Source: Pseudarthrobacter sp. NS4
GTDB taxonomy: Bacteria; Actinomycetota; Actinomycetes; Actinomycetales; Micrococcaceae
Length of the DNA stretch: 64,000 bases
Direction: 5' to 3'
Assembly (NCBI RefSeq): GCF_024758005.1
Contig: NZ_CP103288.1
Span: 620,001-684,000 of the forward strand
Part shown: in pieces, positions 38,046 to 45,883 of the stretch
Numbering within the stretch: position 1 is the stretch's first letter
Layout: each line of letters starts with the position of its first letter
Made by a program: the position numbers and the translations under genes
The notes under the pieces: model-generated
Databases searched by the model: none
What the model saw: only the letters and a program-made list of their open reading frames with translations
Told to the model about the DNA's origin: nothing

Positions 38046-39586
38046 GCATGTCCCCGGAAACCGTGGACCTCTCCAGCCAGCGGGCGTTGTCCGAATGGCT
38101 CCCAGGGAGGCTGGCAGCGGAAGAACCACGCATCCTGGTGATCGGCGACGTGATGCTGGACGGCTGGTGGAGCGGCAGCATCGAACGGCTTTGCCGGGAG
38201 GCTCCGGCCCCGGTGGTGGACATCCAGGCCCGGGAATCAGTGCCCGGTGGTGCCGCCAATACCGCCATGAACCTGGCCGCCCTGGGTGCCAGGGTCTCGG
38301 TGGCGGGGATCATCGGGTCCGACGACGCCGGAGTGGACCTGAAGAACCAGCTGGTGGCCGCCGGCATCGACGTCCGCCACCTGCACTCCCACCCGGACAT
38401 GGTGACCACCACCAAGATCCGGATCAGCAGCGGCGGCCAGGTGATGCTCCGCCTCGACGACTCCGCCAAAACCGTGCCGGACGATGCGCTGGCCGCGCTC
38501 GCGGCCTCGGTGCGTGCCGCCGTCGAACGCCAGGACGCTGTGCTGGTATGCGACTACGGAACAGGCGTCCTGGCGGATCCGGTGCATGCCGTGTTGGTGG
38601 ACGCCCTTGCCGCAGGCCCTCGGCGCGGGGACGGTAAAAGGCGCAGCCCATTGGTCGTGGTCGACTCCCACGACCCGCGCCCGTGGGCGCCGCTGCGTCC
38701 GGACCTGGTGACGCCGAATGCCCAGGAAACCGCGCGGATGCTGGACAGGCGGCTTCCCGACGGCCAGGAGCGGGTTGAAGCCGTGGGCGGACACGCCGAC
38801 GCGCTGCTGGCGGCCACCGGTGCCCGGGCCGTGGTGGTCACACTGGACCGCGACGGCACAGTGCTCCTGACTTCCGATGGCGTCAGGCACCGGACGTGGG
38901 CGCGCCCGGCAGCGGAGAAGCAGGCATCCGGCGCGGGCGACACCTTCGTTGCAGCTCTTACGCTGGCCCGATCGGCCGGACTTCCGCTCACGGCGAGCCT
39001 GGACCTGGCGCAGTCCGCTGCCGACGTGGTGGTGCACCAGCCGGGCACATCGGTCTGCAGCACCGAACAGCTCAGCCGCTACCTGCGGGCATTCGCGGAT
39101 ACGGCGCTGGGTGCGGACGAACTGGAACGGCAGATTGAGGTGCACAGGGCACAGGGGCAACGGATTGTGCTGACCAACGGCTGCTTCGATGTCCTGCACA
39201 GCGGCCATACCCGCTATCTCAACCAGGCCAAGCAGTTGGGCGACATCCTGGTGGTGGCCCTCAACAGTGACGAGTCGGTCCGTCGGCTCAAGGGCTCGGG
39301 CCGGCCCATCAACTCAGTGGCCGACCGCGCAGCCGTGGTGGCGGCCCTGAGCTGTGTGGACTACGTAACGGTCTTTGACACGCCCACGGCAGCGCCCCTC
39401 ATCAAGCAGCTTCGGCCCGAGGTGTACGCCAAGGGCGGGGACTACACCCCGGAAATGCTGGCGGAAACCCCCGCAGTTGAGGAGTACGGCGGCCGGGTGG
39501 CCATCCTGGACTATGTGGCGGAACGGTCCACCACCGCCGTCGTGAACCGTATCCGGGACGGGCAGGGCGCCGCGACGGCGACGTGA
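38042..39586 (+). CDS. HldE-like bifunctional heptose kinase/adenylyltransferase, canonical paralogue 2
   Basis: 514 residues, ATGA-coupled. The kinase domain keeps the HldE pattern: VIGDVMLDGWWSGS, PGGAANTAMNLAALGARVS and SGAGDTF with catalytic Asp300. The nucleotidyltransferase domain begins near residue 375 (LTNGCFDVLHSGHTRYLNQA; HSGH at 386-389) and has LKGSGRPINSVADRAAV and YAKGGDYTPEML. HldE phosphorylates heptose 7-phosphate at C1 and later adenylylates heptose 1-phosphate. With the GmhA- and GmhB-like genes this completes a route to ADP-heptose. Confidence 0.92.
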   Translation: MSMSPETVDLSSQRALSEWLPGRLAAEEPRILVIGDVMLDGWWSGSIERLCREAPAPVVDIQARESVPGGAANTAMNLAALGARVSVAGIIGSDDAGVDLKNQLVAAGIDVRHLHSHPDMVTTTKIRISSGGQVMLRLDDSAKTVPDDALAALAASVRAAVERQDAVLVCDYGTGVLADPVHAVLVDALAAGPRRGDGKRRSPLVVVDSHDPRPWAPLRPDLVTPNAQETARMLDRRLPDGQERVEAVGGHADALLAATGARAVVVTLDRDGTVLLTSDGVRHRTWARPAAEKQASGAGDTFVAALTLARSAGLPLTASLDLAQSAADVVVHQPGTSVCSTEQLSRYLRAFADTALGADELERQIEVHRAQGQRIVLTNGCFDVLHSGHTRYLNQAKQLGDILVVALNSDESVRRLKGSGRPINSVADRAAVVAALSCVDYVTVFDTPTAAPLIKQLRPEVYAKGGDYTPEMLAETPAVEEYGGRVAILDYVAERSTTAVVNRIRDGQGAATAT

Positions 39587-39660
39587 GGCATTGTGCCCGG
39601 GGCCCTGGTGGCGGGGGCGTTCGTCTAGGGTTGAAGCATGACTGAGGCGCGGCACGGGTA

Positions 39661-40614
39661 ATGGCGAAACGCGGGAAGTCAGGAGGCCGGGCAGGCCGTC
39701 CGACGGCGGGCGTCGTGGAAGTGCCGAAGGGAACCAGGCCAAACGGTCCTGTGGAGGGTGTCTATTACATCGATACCGGTGACTGCGAGCTGATTGCGGA
39801 CCAGGACAATTCCACCGGCTGGCTCCTGAAGATTAACGGCGTCATGAGCTCGCACATCGACCTCGCGGACCCGCTTTTCCTGGACTTCGAGTACATGCGC
39901 TGGATGGCGGCGCTCATCGAGTCGCGCTGGCCGCCGTCGTCCACATCTCCTGCCGGCCCGTCCTTAGCGACTGCCGGCCCCTCCCCACGGCTGCGCGGGT
40001 TGCACCTGGGCGGCGGCGCCTGTTCGCTTGCGCGCTACTTCGCCGCCGTCTACCCGGACGCCCGGCAGGTGGTGGTGGAACTGGACGGGAAGCTCGCAGA
40101 ATACGTGCGCGGGTGGTTCGACCTGCCCAAGGCGCCCCTGCTCCGCCTGCGGGTGGGGGAGGCCCGTGAGGTGACGGAAACCCTCACGGCCGACACACGG
40201 GACTTCATCATTCGGGACGTCTTTGCCGGTGCCCTGACTCCCCGTTCCCTGACCACCGCGGAGTTCACCCAGCATGTGCGGCGGGTCCTGGCCCCGGGCG
40301 GCCTCTATGTGGTGAACTCCGGTGACGCCCTGGACCTGAAGAGCGCGCGCGAGGACGCCGCCACCATCGCGGCCACTTTCAAACACACCGTCATCATCGC
40401 GGACCCCGCCATGCTGAAGGGCCGGCGTTACGGAAACATGGTGATGGCCGGCAGCGATGTTCCCTTCGCGGATGACCCGCAGCTTGCCCGCCGGCTCCTG
40501 GGCGGGGCCGTTCCGGCGCACCTGTGGGACGACGCGCAGGTCCGCGCTTTCGCCACAGGGTCGCCGGTCCGCCACGATCCCGCCCCGGGGGTCGGACCTC
40601 CCGGAAACGCTTAG
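39661..40614 (+). CDS. Spermidine synthase-like methyltransferase-fold protein
   Basis: 317 residues. The domain spans about 95-270 with LRGLHLGGGACSLARYF (nucleotide loop), VVVELDGKLAEYVR and the FIIRDVFAGALTPRSLTT segment seen in SpeE-like proteins lacking a confirmed aminopropyltransferase function. The basic, Gly-rich N-terminus is not part of the fold. It overlaps the convergent LysR gene by 4 bases. True spermidine synthase activity is doubtful. Confidence 0.8.
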   Translation: MAKRGKSGGRAGRPTAGVVEVPKGTRPNGPVEGVYYIDTGDCELIADQDNSTGWLLKINGVMSSHIDLADPLFLDFEYMRWMAALIESRWPPSSTSPAGPSLATAGPSPRLRGLHLGGGACSLARYFAAVYPDARQVVVELDGKLAEYVRGWFDLPKAPLLRLRVGEAREVTETLTADTRDFIIRDVFAGALTPRSLTTAEFTQHVRRVLAPGGLYVVNSGDALDLKSAREDAATIAATFKHTVIIADPAMLKGRRYGNMVMAGSDVPFADDPQLARRLLGGAVPAHLWDDAQVRAFATGSPVRHDPAPGVGPPGNA

Positions 40615-41507
40615 CCCCTGCCCAGCAGTTTTTCCCGGTGCGCGGCCATCTGCTCCCGCAGCGCCTGGACCACAGCCGCGACGGCGGGCCGCCGGAAAGA
40701 ATCGGGCCGGAGCACCATCCAGTAGGGGAGCAGTTCGGCGATCTCGCCGGGCAGCAGCCGGACCAGGTCATCGTGAAGGTCAGCCATGAAGCAGGGCAGG
40801 AACCCAATGCCGGCTCCGGCCCGGGTGGCCTCCACATGGACGAAGACGTTGGTTGACGTCAGCCCGTCCCGCATGGCAGGAACCAGCCGCCGCGGCGCGT
40901 CCAGGTCGTCCACCTGCAGCATCGAGTCCACGAAGTACACCAGGGGATGCCCATTGAGCTCCGCAACGCCGGCCGGTGTCCCGTGCTCGGCGAGGTAGGC
41001 CCGCGAGGCATACATCCCCAGCATGTAGTCGCCCAGCCGGATAGCCTCTGCACGGTGCACCTGCGGCTCGCCCACCACCACCTCGATGTCCAGCCCGGAG
41101 CGCTGCTGCAGCGCCCGCCGGGTCATGGTCACCACCTCCACGCTCAACCCGGGGTGCTCGCGGCGCAGCCGCGCCACGGCAGGGGCAGCGATATAGGCGC
41201 TGAACCCGTCCGTGGCTGTCATGCGCACGACGCCGGTAATGGGGTCCGGTGCCTTCCCCGCCGGCCCCAGCGTGCCCAGGACCGCCTCCACCTGCTCCGC
41301 AACGCGCACTGCCTGCTGGCCAAGCTCGGTCAGCTCCCAGCCACCTGTCGCCCTCGCCAGGACTCTTCCGCCCAGCGCCTTCTCCAGCGCGGCGATCCGG
41401 CGGGAAACGGTGGTGTGGTTCAGGCCCAATGTCTGGGCCGCCGTCGTAAATTTGGCGGAGCGGGATACCGCGAGCAGGACCAGAAGGTCGTCCGGATTGG
41501 CGTTCAT
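40611..41507 (-). CDS. LysR family transcriptional regulator
   Basis: 298 residues from ATG 41507, which places the helix-turn-helix (SRSAKFTTAAQTLGLNHTTVSR) at residues 11-32 as usual; upstream in-frame ATGs add an unlikely extension. The C-terminal effector domain is complete. It is divergent from the 3-hydroxybutyrate dehydrogenase gene. The 154-base gap contains TGTGCACA at 41517-41524 and TTGTGCAGCAA further on, possible LysR half-sites. Likely controls the dehydrogenase. Confidence 0.9.
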   Translation of the reverse strand: MNANPDDLLVLLAVSRSAKFTTAAQTLGLNHTTVSRRIAALEKALGGRVLARATGGWELTELGQQAVRVAEQVEAVLGTLGPAGKAPDPITGVVRMTATDGFSAYIAAPAVARLRREHPGLSVEVVTMTRRALQQRSGLDIEVVVGEPQVHRAEAIRLGDYMLGMYASRAYLAEHGTPAGVAELNGHPLVYFVDSMLQVDDLDAPRRLVPAMRDGLTSTNVFVHVEATRAGAGIGFLPCFMADLHDDLVRLLPGEIAELLPYWMVLRPDSFRRPAVAAVVQALREQMAAHREKLLGRG

Positions 41508-41661
41508 ATCTGCAATTGTGCACATAGTTGGTGCCGCTTTGGTCATTGAAGCGACATGTTTGTGCAGCAATACTCAGGAAAGTCAGGGACGGCTTCCGGC
41601 TGCCAGGCACTGAGCGGCCTGGCCGTTGCACCGATTGACTACGCGCACGATGGGAACAGGA

Positions 41662-42411
41662 ATGGAACACAACTTGAATGGGCGCAAGGCACTTGTCACC
41701 GGCGGTGCCAGCGGCATCGGCGCTGCGTGCGTGCGGGAACTTGCGTCCCGCGGGGCGAAGGTGGTGGTGGCCGACGTCGACTCCGCCGGTGCCGCAACCC
41801 TCGCCGATGAGGTGGGCGGCACCGCCTGGGCCGTGGACCTGCTGGACGTGGACTCACTCGCCACCCTGAGCCTGGACTGCGACATCCTGGTGAACAACGC
41901 CGGGATCCAGCGCATCAGCCCCATCCAGGAGTTCGATCCCGTCCACTTCCGGCGGATCCTCACCCTGATGCTGGAGGCGCCGTTCCTGCTCATCCGGGCA
42001 GCCCTGCCGCACATGTATGCCAATAAGTTCGGGCGCATTATCAATGTGTCCTCGGTGCACGGCATCCGCGCCTCCCCGTTCAAGAGTGCCTACGTCTCCG
42101 CGAAGCACGGCCTGGAAGGACTAAGCAAGGTGACGGCCCTGGAGGGCGGAGAGCACGGGGTAACCTCCAACTGCATCAATCCCGGCTACGTCCGTACGCC
42201 GTTGGTGGAGAAGCAGTTGGCTGACCAGGCCTCGGTACACGGCATCCCGGAATCCGAGGTACTGGCCAAGGTCATGCTCACCGAGTCAGCCATCAAGCGC
42301 TTGGTGGAGCCTGAGGAAGTGGCGTCGCTGGTTGCCTGGCTTTCGTCCAGCCATGCCGGCATGGTCACCGGCGCCAGCTACACCATGGATGGTGGCTGGT
42401 CCGCCCGGTAG
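41662..42411 (+). CDS. 3-hydroxybutyrate dehydrogenase-like SDR
   Basis: 249 residues from ATG 41662, chosen for TGGGA 6-7 bases upstream; ATG 41650 is in frame without a good signal. The coenzyme motif is VTGGASGIGAACV, then ILVNNAGIQRISPIQEF, IINVSSVHGIRASPFKSAY and YVSAKHGLEGL. The HGIRASPFKSAYVSAKHG pattern is characteristic of D-3-hydroxybutyrate dehydrogenase, which makes acetoacetate. The LysR gene opposite is the probable regulator. Confidence 0.88.
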   Translation: MEHNLNGRKALVTGGASGIGAACVRELASRGAKVVVADVDSAGAATLADEVGGTAWAVDLLDVDSLATLSLDCDILVNNAGIQRISPIQEFDPVHFRRILTLMLEAPFLLIRAALPHMYANKFGRIINVSSVHGIRASPFKSAYVSAKHGLEGLSKVTALEGGEHGVTSNCINPGYVRTPLVEKQLADQASVHGIPESEVLAKVMLTESAIKRLVEPEEVASLVAWLSSSHAGMVTGASYTMDGGWSAR

Positions 42412-42461
42412 AGGACGCCTTGCCTGAAGATCCCGCAGCCGGGCTGGCCGCATCACCGCGG

Positions 42462-42746
42462 CTAGTCCAGCTGCTTCAGCTGTCGATGGTCGTAGAAGAA
42501 GACGCCGTGGGCAGTCTCCACCCCCACCGACGTTCCCTGCCGGGATACGATGACGCCCTCCCGCCTGCCGTTGAACGGATCGTCGCCTACTACCGCGTCC
42601 CCTATGCGGTAGGGCGAGCGCGGCCCAAAGCGCTTTTGCACCCTGTTACGGGTCCTGCCCCACGTTCTCATCACGGCGGTAGCCAGGCTGATGGGGCGGC
42701 CCATGCCGGACATATCTTCTACAGAGCCCTTGACCATGCGTACCAA
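42462..42746 (-). CDS. Small uncharacterised protein
   Basis: 94 residues; GAGGAG lies 9 bases before ATG 42746. A basic N-terminal half is followed by a beta-rich half (RIGDAVVGDDPFNGRREGVI, SRQGTSVGVETAHGVFFY) that could be a small barrel domain. A frame on the opposite strand is open here but has no motif or good start. No family is recognised. Confidence 0.6.
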   Translation of the reverse strand: MVRMVKGSVEDMSGMGRPISLATAVMRTWGRTRNRVQKRFGPRSPYRIGDAVVGDDPFNGRREGVIVSRQGTSVGVETAHGVFFYDHRQLKQLD

Positions 42747-42956
42747 CTCCTCGGACGGCGAAATGCCGCTTCCTGGCGGTGCTGGTTGCCGGAAGTCTCA
42801 CAGCAGAGGATGGTCCTCCTATTCCGGCCGGCACCTTACGCCAAAGCTATGCGCTATTCACATCAGTCACACCAGTAACAGGTACTCGTTTTTTGGGAAG
42901 CCACTACTTGCCAACCCGAGTACCGGCCTTTTCGGGATCAAGTGGGCTGGTAGAGG

Positions 42957-43334
42957 TCAGCGGGGTCCGTTGATGATGTCCTCGGCGTTGTCGAACGCCC
43001 AGCCAACAAGCGGAACGAGCAATGCGCTGAGCTCGTAGCCCTTCTCAGTAAGGCTGTAATCCACCCGCGGCGGAATGACCGGCTGGGCGTGCCGGCTGAC
43101 CAGGCCGTCGCGTTCAAGTGTCTTGAGCGTCTGGGCGAGCATCTTCTCGCTGATGCCTTCGGCCCGCCGTCGTAATTCGCTCCACCGCTGCTCGCCTTCG
43201 GACAATGACAGCAGGATCAGCACGCCCCATTTACTGGTGATGTGGTCCAGCAGGGTCCGGCTGGGGCACCCGGCCGGGAAGACGCCGTCGGCAAAATTCA
43301 TGGGCAGGGGAGACGGATGCGTTGTTGCTTCCAT
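42957..43334 (-). CDS. HxlR (DUF24) family redox-type transcriptional regulator
   Basis: 125 residues with a winged helix: CPSRTLLDHITSKWGVLILL, EGISEKMLAQTLKTLERDGLV, and VPLVGWA near the end. The single Cys23 just before the first helix is at the place of the redox-sensing cysteine of QorR/HypR-type proteins. It is divergent from a QorB-like gene, the same arrangement as E. coli ytfH-ytfG and Corynebacterium qorR-qor2. Likely represses that gene until oxidised by quinone-type compounds. Confidence 0.92.
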   Translation of the reverse strand: MEATTHPSPLPMNFADGVFPAGCPSRTLLDHITSKWGVLILLSLSEGEQRWSELRRRAEGISEKMLAQTLKTLERDGLVSRHAQPVIPPRVDYSLTEKGYELSALLVPLVGWAFDNAEDIINGPR

Positions 43335-43356
43335 GCGTCCAGCTTACCGCGGGGTC

Positions 43357-43381
43357 AGTACCTTACTTCAAAGTGCGTACT
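43357..43381. promoter_or_regulatory. Candidate HxlR operator
   Basis: AGTACCTTACTT and AAAGTGCGTACT form an imperfect inverted repeat (AGTAC-N2-3-ACTT on both arms) around CA, 22 bases upstream of the regulator's ATG and 75 bases before qorB. The position suits repression of both genes. Confidence 0.5.
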
Positions 43382-43455
43382 CTTTTCTGGGAAGTAATGC
43401 TGCCATTGCCTGGTTATGCCCTTTGACAACCCCGTACTTCCCGAAAGGATTACTC

Positions 43456-44319
43456 GTGAGCATCGTTATAACAGGAGCTACCGGACAGCTTGGCCGCCAC
43501 GTCATTGAGGCTCTGCTGGAGCGCAACGTTCCCGCCAGCGACATCGTCGCGACCGGCCGTTCGGTGCACAAACTGGCGGACTTCGCCGGGCAGGGCGTCC
43601 AGGTCCGCGCCATTGACTACTCGGACCCCACCTCCGTGGCCGCGGTCCTCAAGGGAGCCCGTCGGGTACTCCTGATCTCGGGCACGGACATAGGCCAGCG
43701 GGTGGAACAGCACCGCACTGTCATTGAGGCCGCCAAGGCCGAAGGCGTGGAGTTGCTTGCTTACACCAGCATTGCCAACGCCGATACCACCGGCATGAAA
43801 CTGGCGGCCGAGCACCAGGCTACCGAGGCCGTTCTTCGCGAATCCGGTGTCCCCTTCGTTCTGCTCCGCAACGGATGGTACCTGGAGAACTACACCGACC
43901 AACTGCCCGGGACCCTGGCGCAGGGCGCCCTCTCAGGCAGCGCCGGCGACGGCAAGGTCAGCGGTGCGGCCCGGGCCGACTACGCCCACGCAGCCGCAGC
44001 TGTGCTGGTAGCCGACGGCCAGGCCGGCAAGGTGTATGAGCTGGGCGGGGACGAAGCGTTCACCATGGCCGATCTCGCGGCCGAAATCACCGCCGCGACG
44101 GGCAAGGGCATCACCTACAACAACCTGCCTGCCGAGGACTACGCCGGCCTGCTGAAGGGTGTTGGTATTCCCGGAGCTTTCGCAGAGATCCTGGCAGATT
44201 CAGACCTGGGTATTGCCCGCGGCGACCTCCTGGTCAGCACGGGTGACCTTCGCAAGCTGATCGGCCGCCCGGCCACGTCACTTGCCGAGGCTCTGCGGTC
44301 CGCCGCAGCTTCGGCCTAG
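43456..44319 (+). CDS. NAD(P)H:quinone oxidoreductase, QorB/YtfG-like
   Basis: 287 residues, close to QorB. GTG 43456 is preceded by AAAGGA 8 bases away. The atypical SDR (NmrA-like) fold shows IVITGATGQLGRHVIEALL, ISGTDIGQRVEQHRTVIEAA and LRNGWYLENYT. It reduces quinones with NAD(P)H, limiting redox cycling. The divergent HxlR gene and the operator-like repeat between them indicate quinone- or thiol-stress control. A strong terminator follows. Confidence 0.9.
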   Translation: MSIVITGATGQLGRHVIEALLERNVPASDIVATGRSVHKLADFAGQGVQVRAIDYSDPTSVAAVLKGARRVLLISGTDIGQRVEQHRTVIEAAKAEGVELLAYTSIANADTTGMKLAAEHQATEAVLRESGVPFVLLRNGWYLENYTDQLPGTLAQGALSGSAGDGKVSGAARADYAHAAAAVLVADGQAGKVYELGGDEAFTMADLAAEITAATGKGITYNNLPAEDYAGLLKGVGIPGAFAEILADSDLGIARGDLLVSTGDLRKLIGRPATSLAEALRSAAASA

Positions 44320-44330
44320 ACGGAAATGGG

Positions 44331-44367
44331 AAGGTGTCCGGTCCCCGCGGGGACCGGGCACCTTTTT
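44331..44367 (+). terminator. Rho-independent terminator of qorB
   Basis: A 16-bp stem with one T-G pair (AAGGTGTCCGGTCCCC and its partner) around a 2-base centre, followed by TTTTT. It lies 11 bases after the stop codon. Confidence 0.92.
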
Positions 44368-44556
44368 GCGTCGTTGGGATCGATGTTGGAGTGGGGCGTG
44401 TCAGTTGCCTGTCTTGGAGCTCAGGACTTGCTGCCGGTCAGGCCTTGACTGGATGCCGGCTTTTCCTTACGTTTGGGGCCTGCTCTTGAGCCCGACGAAT
44501 GAGACAGAACTGCCTGAGGATGTATCCCTGTACCAGCAGGTCGAAGGAGATCGAGC

Positions 44557-45528
44557 ATGAAAGCTGTCGTGCAGGACGTCTATGGATCAGCAGATGAGCT
44601 CGAGCTGCGCGACGTAACCCGGCCCGTGCCAACGAAGGGTGAAGTACTTATCCGGGTGCGGGCGGCCGGCGTCGACCAGGGGGTGTGGCACCTGATGACC
44701 GGGCTGCCGTTCCTGATTCGGCTCTTCGGCTATGGACTCAGGAAGCCCAAGGTTCCCGTGCGCGGCCGTGAAGTGGCCGGCATTGTGGAGGCTGTGGGAG
44801 CGGGGGTAAGCCGCTTCCGGGCAGGTGATGAAGTGTACGGAACCTGTGAAGGGTCCTTCGCGGAATATGTCTGCGCGAAGGAGGACAAAGTGGCGCCGAA
44901 GCCCGCGAATCTTACGTTCGAGGAAGCGGCCGCGGCACCCATTTCCGGCGTCACTGCCCTTCAGGCTGTCCGGGATGCGGGGGAGGTAACCGTGGGCCAG
45001 AAGGTGCTGGTTATTGGAGCGGGCGGGGGAGTGGGGTCCTTTGCCGTTCAGTTGGCCAAAGCCTTTGGGGCTGAGGTAACCGGAGTCTGCGGTACCGGCA
45101 AGGTGGATTTTGTCCGGTCCCTGGGCGCTGATGCAGTTATCGACTACACCAAGGAGGACATATCCAGCGCCGGGGTGCGGTACGACGTCATCCTGGATAC
45201 GGCCGGCAACAGGCCGTTGTCCATCCTGCGGCGCGTGCTCGCGGCAAAGGGGACGCTGGTCCTCATTGGAGGCGAAAGGGGTGGCAAGCTGACCGGCGGC
45301 TTTGAGCGCTCACTCGGTGCGCCCTTTGTTTCGCTTTTCTCCGGCCAGAAATTCAAAGGGCTCGTCTCTAAGGAAACCCACCTGGATCTTGAGGCCCTGA
45401 CTTCGCTGATTGAAGCCGGCAGCGTGAAGCCGGCGCTGGACAAGGTCTTTCCCCTTGCTGAAGCTCCGGCCGCCATTACCTACCTGCGTGCGGGGCGAAG
45501 CCGCGGCAAAGTTGTTGTCAGCGTCTGA
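44557..45528 (+). CDS. Zinc-independent MDR superfamily NAD(P)H reductase
   Basis: 323 residues, GAAGGAGATCGAGC before ATG. The GroES-like N-terminal domain includes RGREVAGIVEAVGAGVSRF; the Rossmann domain has VLVIGAGGGVGSFAVQLAKA. No structural or catalytic zinc cysteines are seen, so it belongs to the quinone-reductase-like group. The substrate is unknown. It stands alone between the qorB terminator and the DUF222-HNH remnant. Confidence 0.9.
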   Translation: MKAVVQDVYGSADELELRDVTRPVPTKGEVLIRVRAAGVDQGVWHLMTGLPFLIRLFGYGLRKPKVPVRGREVAGIVEAVGAGVSRFRAGDEVYGTCEGSFAEYVCAKEDKVAPKPANLTFEEAAAAPISGVTALQAVRDAGEVTVGQKVLVIGAGGGVGSFAVQLAKAFGAEVTGVCGTGKVDFVRSLGADAVIDYTKEDISSAGVRYDVILDTAGNRPLSILRRVLAAKGTLVLIGGERGGKLTGGFERSLGAPFVSLFSGQKFKGLVSKETHLDLEALTSLIEAGSVKPALDKVFPLAEAPAAITYLRAGRSRGKVVVSV

Positions 45529-45875
45529 CGCGGCTGCGGGGCTCTGACGGTATTGGGATGTAGCTCCTTCTCTCGTTTCAGAGGACATGGACACCCTGCG
45601 TTTTTGTCAGACCCTCCGGGGATGCTTTGGGTATGGAAATGAACCCGGTGGTGGTGGAGGCGGAGGAAGCGGTTGAGGCTTCGGTCGCTGCCTTTGCTGC
45701 TGTCTTGACGGGCAGGGAGGTTGCCCCGTCCGGTGCTGCTGGCGGACCTGATGAGGGAGCCGGGTGCTGGGCTGCGGTCGGGACCAATGATGGGCTGCAG
45801 CGTCTTGCTGATGGGGCGTTGGATGCCCTTGCCGCGGTGGCCCGGTCGGAAGCGAAGCTGGCGGCAGTAAAAGCG

Positions 45876-45883
45876 CAGGCCGT
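45876..45883 (+). repeat. Target-site duplication, left copy
   Basis: CAGGCCGT, repeated at 47357-47364. The identity extends to a ninth base because the first base of the element equals the next base of the target. Confidence 0.88.

Noticed and set aside
39661..40614. True spermidine synthase
   Set aside because: Only the Rossmann-like SpeE fold is recognisable; the polyamine-site residues could not be identified, and no other polyamine gene is nearby.
42420..42878. 152-codon plus-strand frame
   Set aside because: Opposite to the 94-residue gene that has GAGGAG at the right distance. The plus frame looks random.
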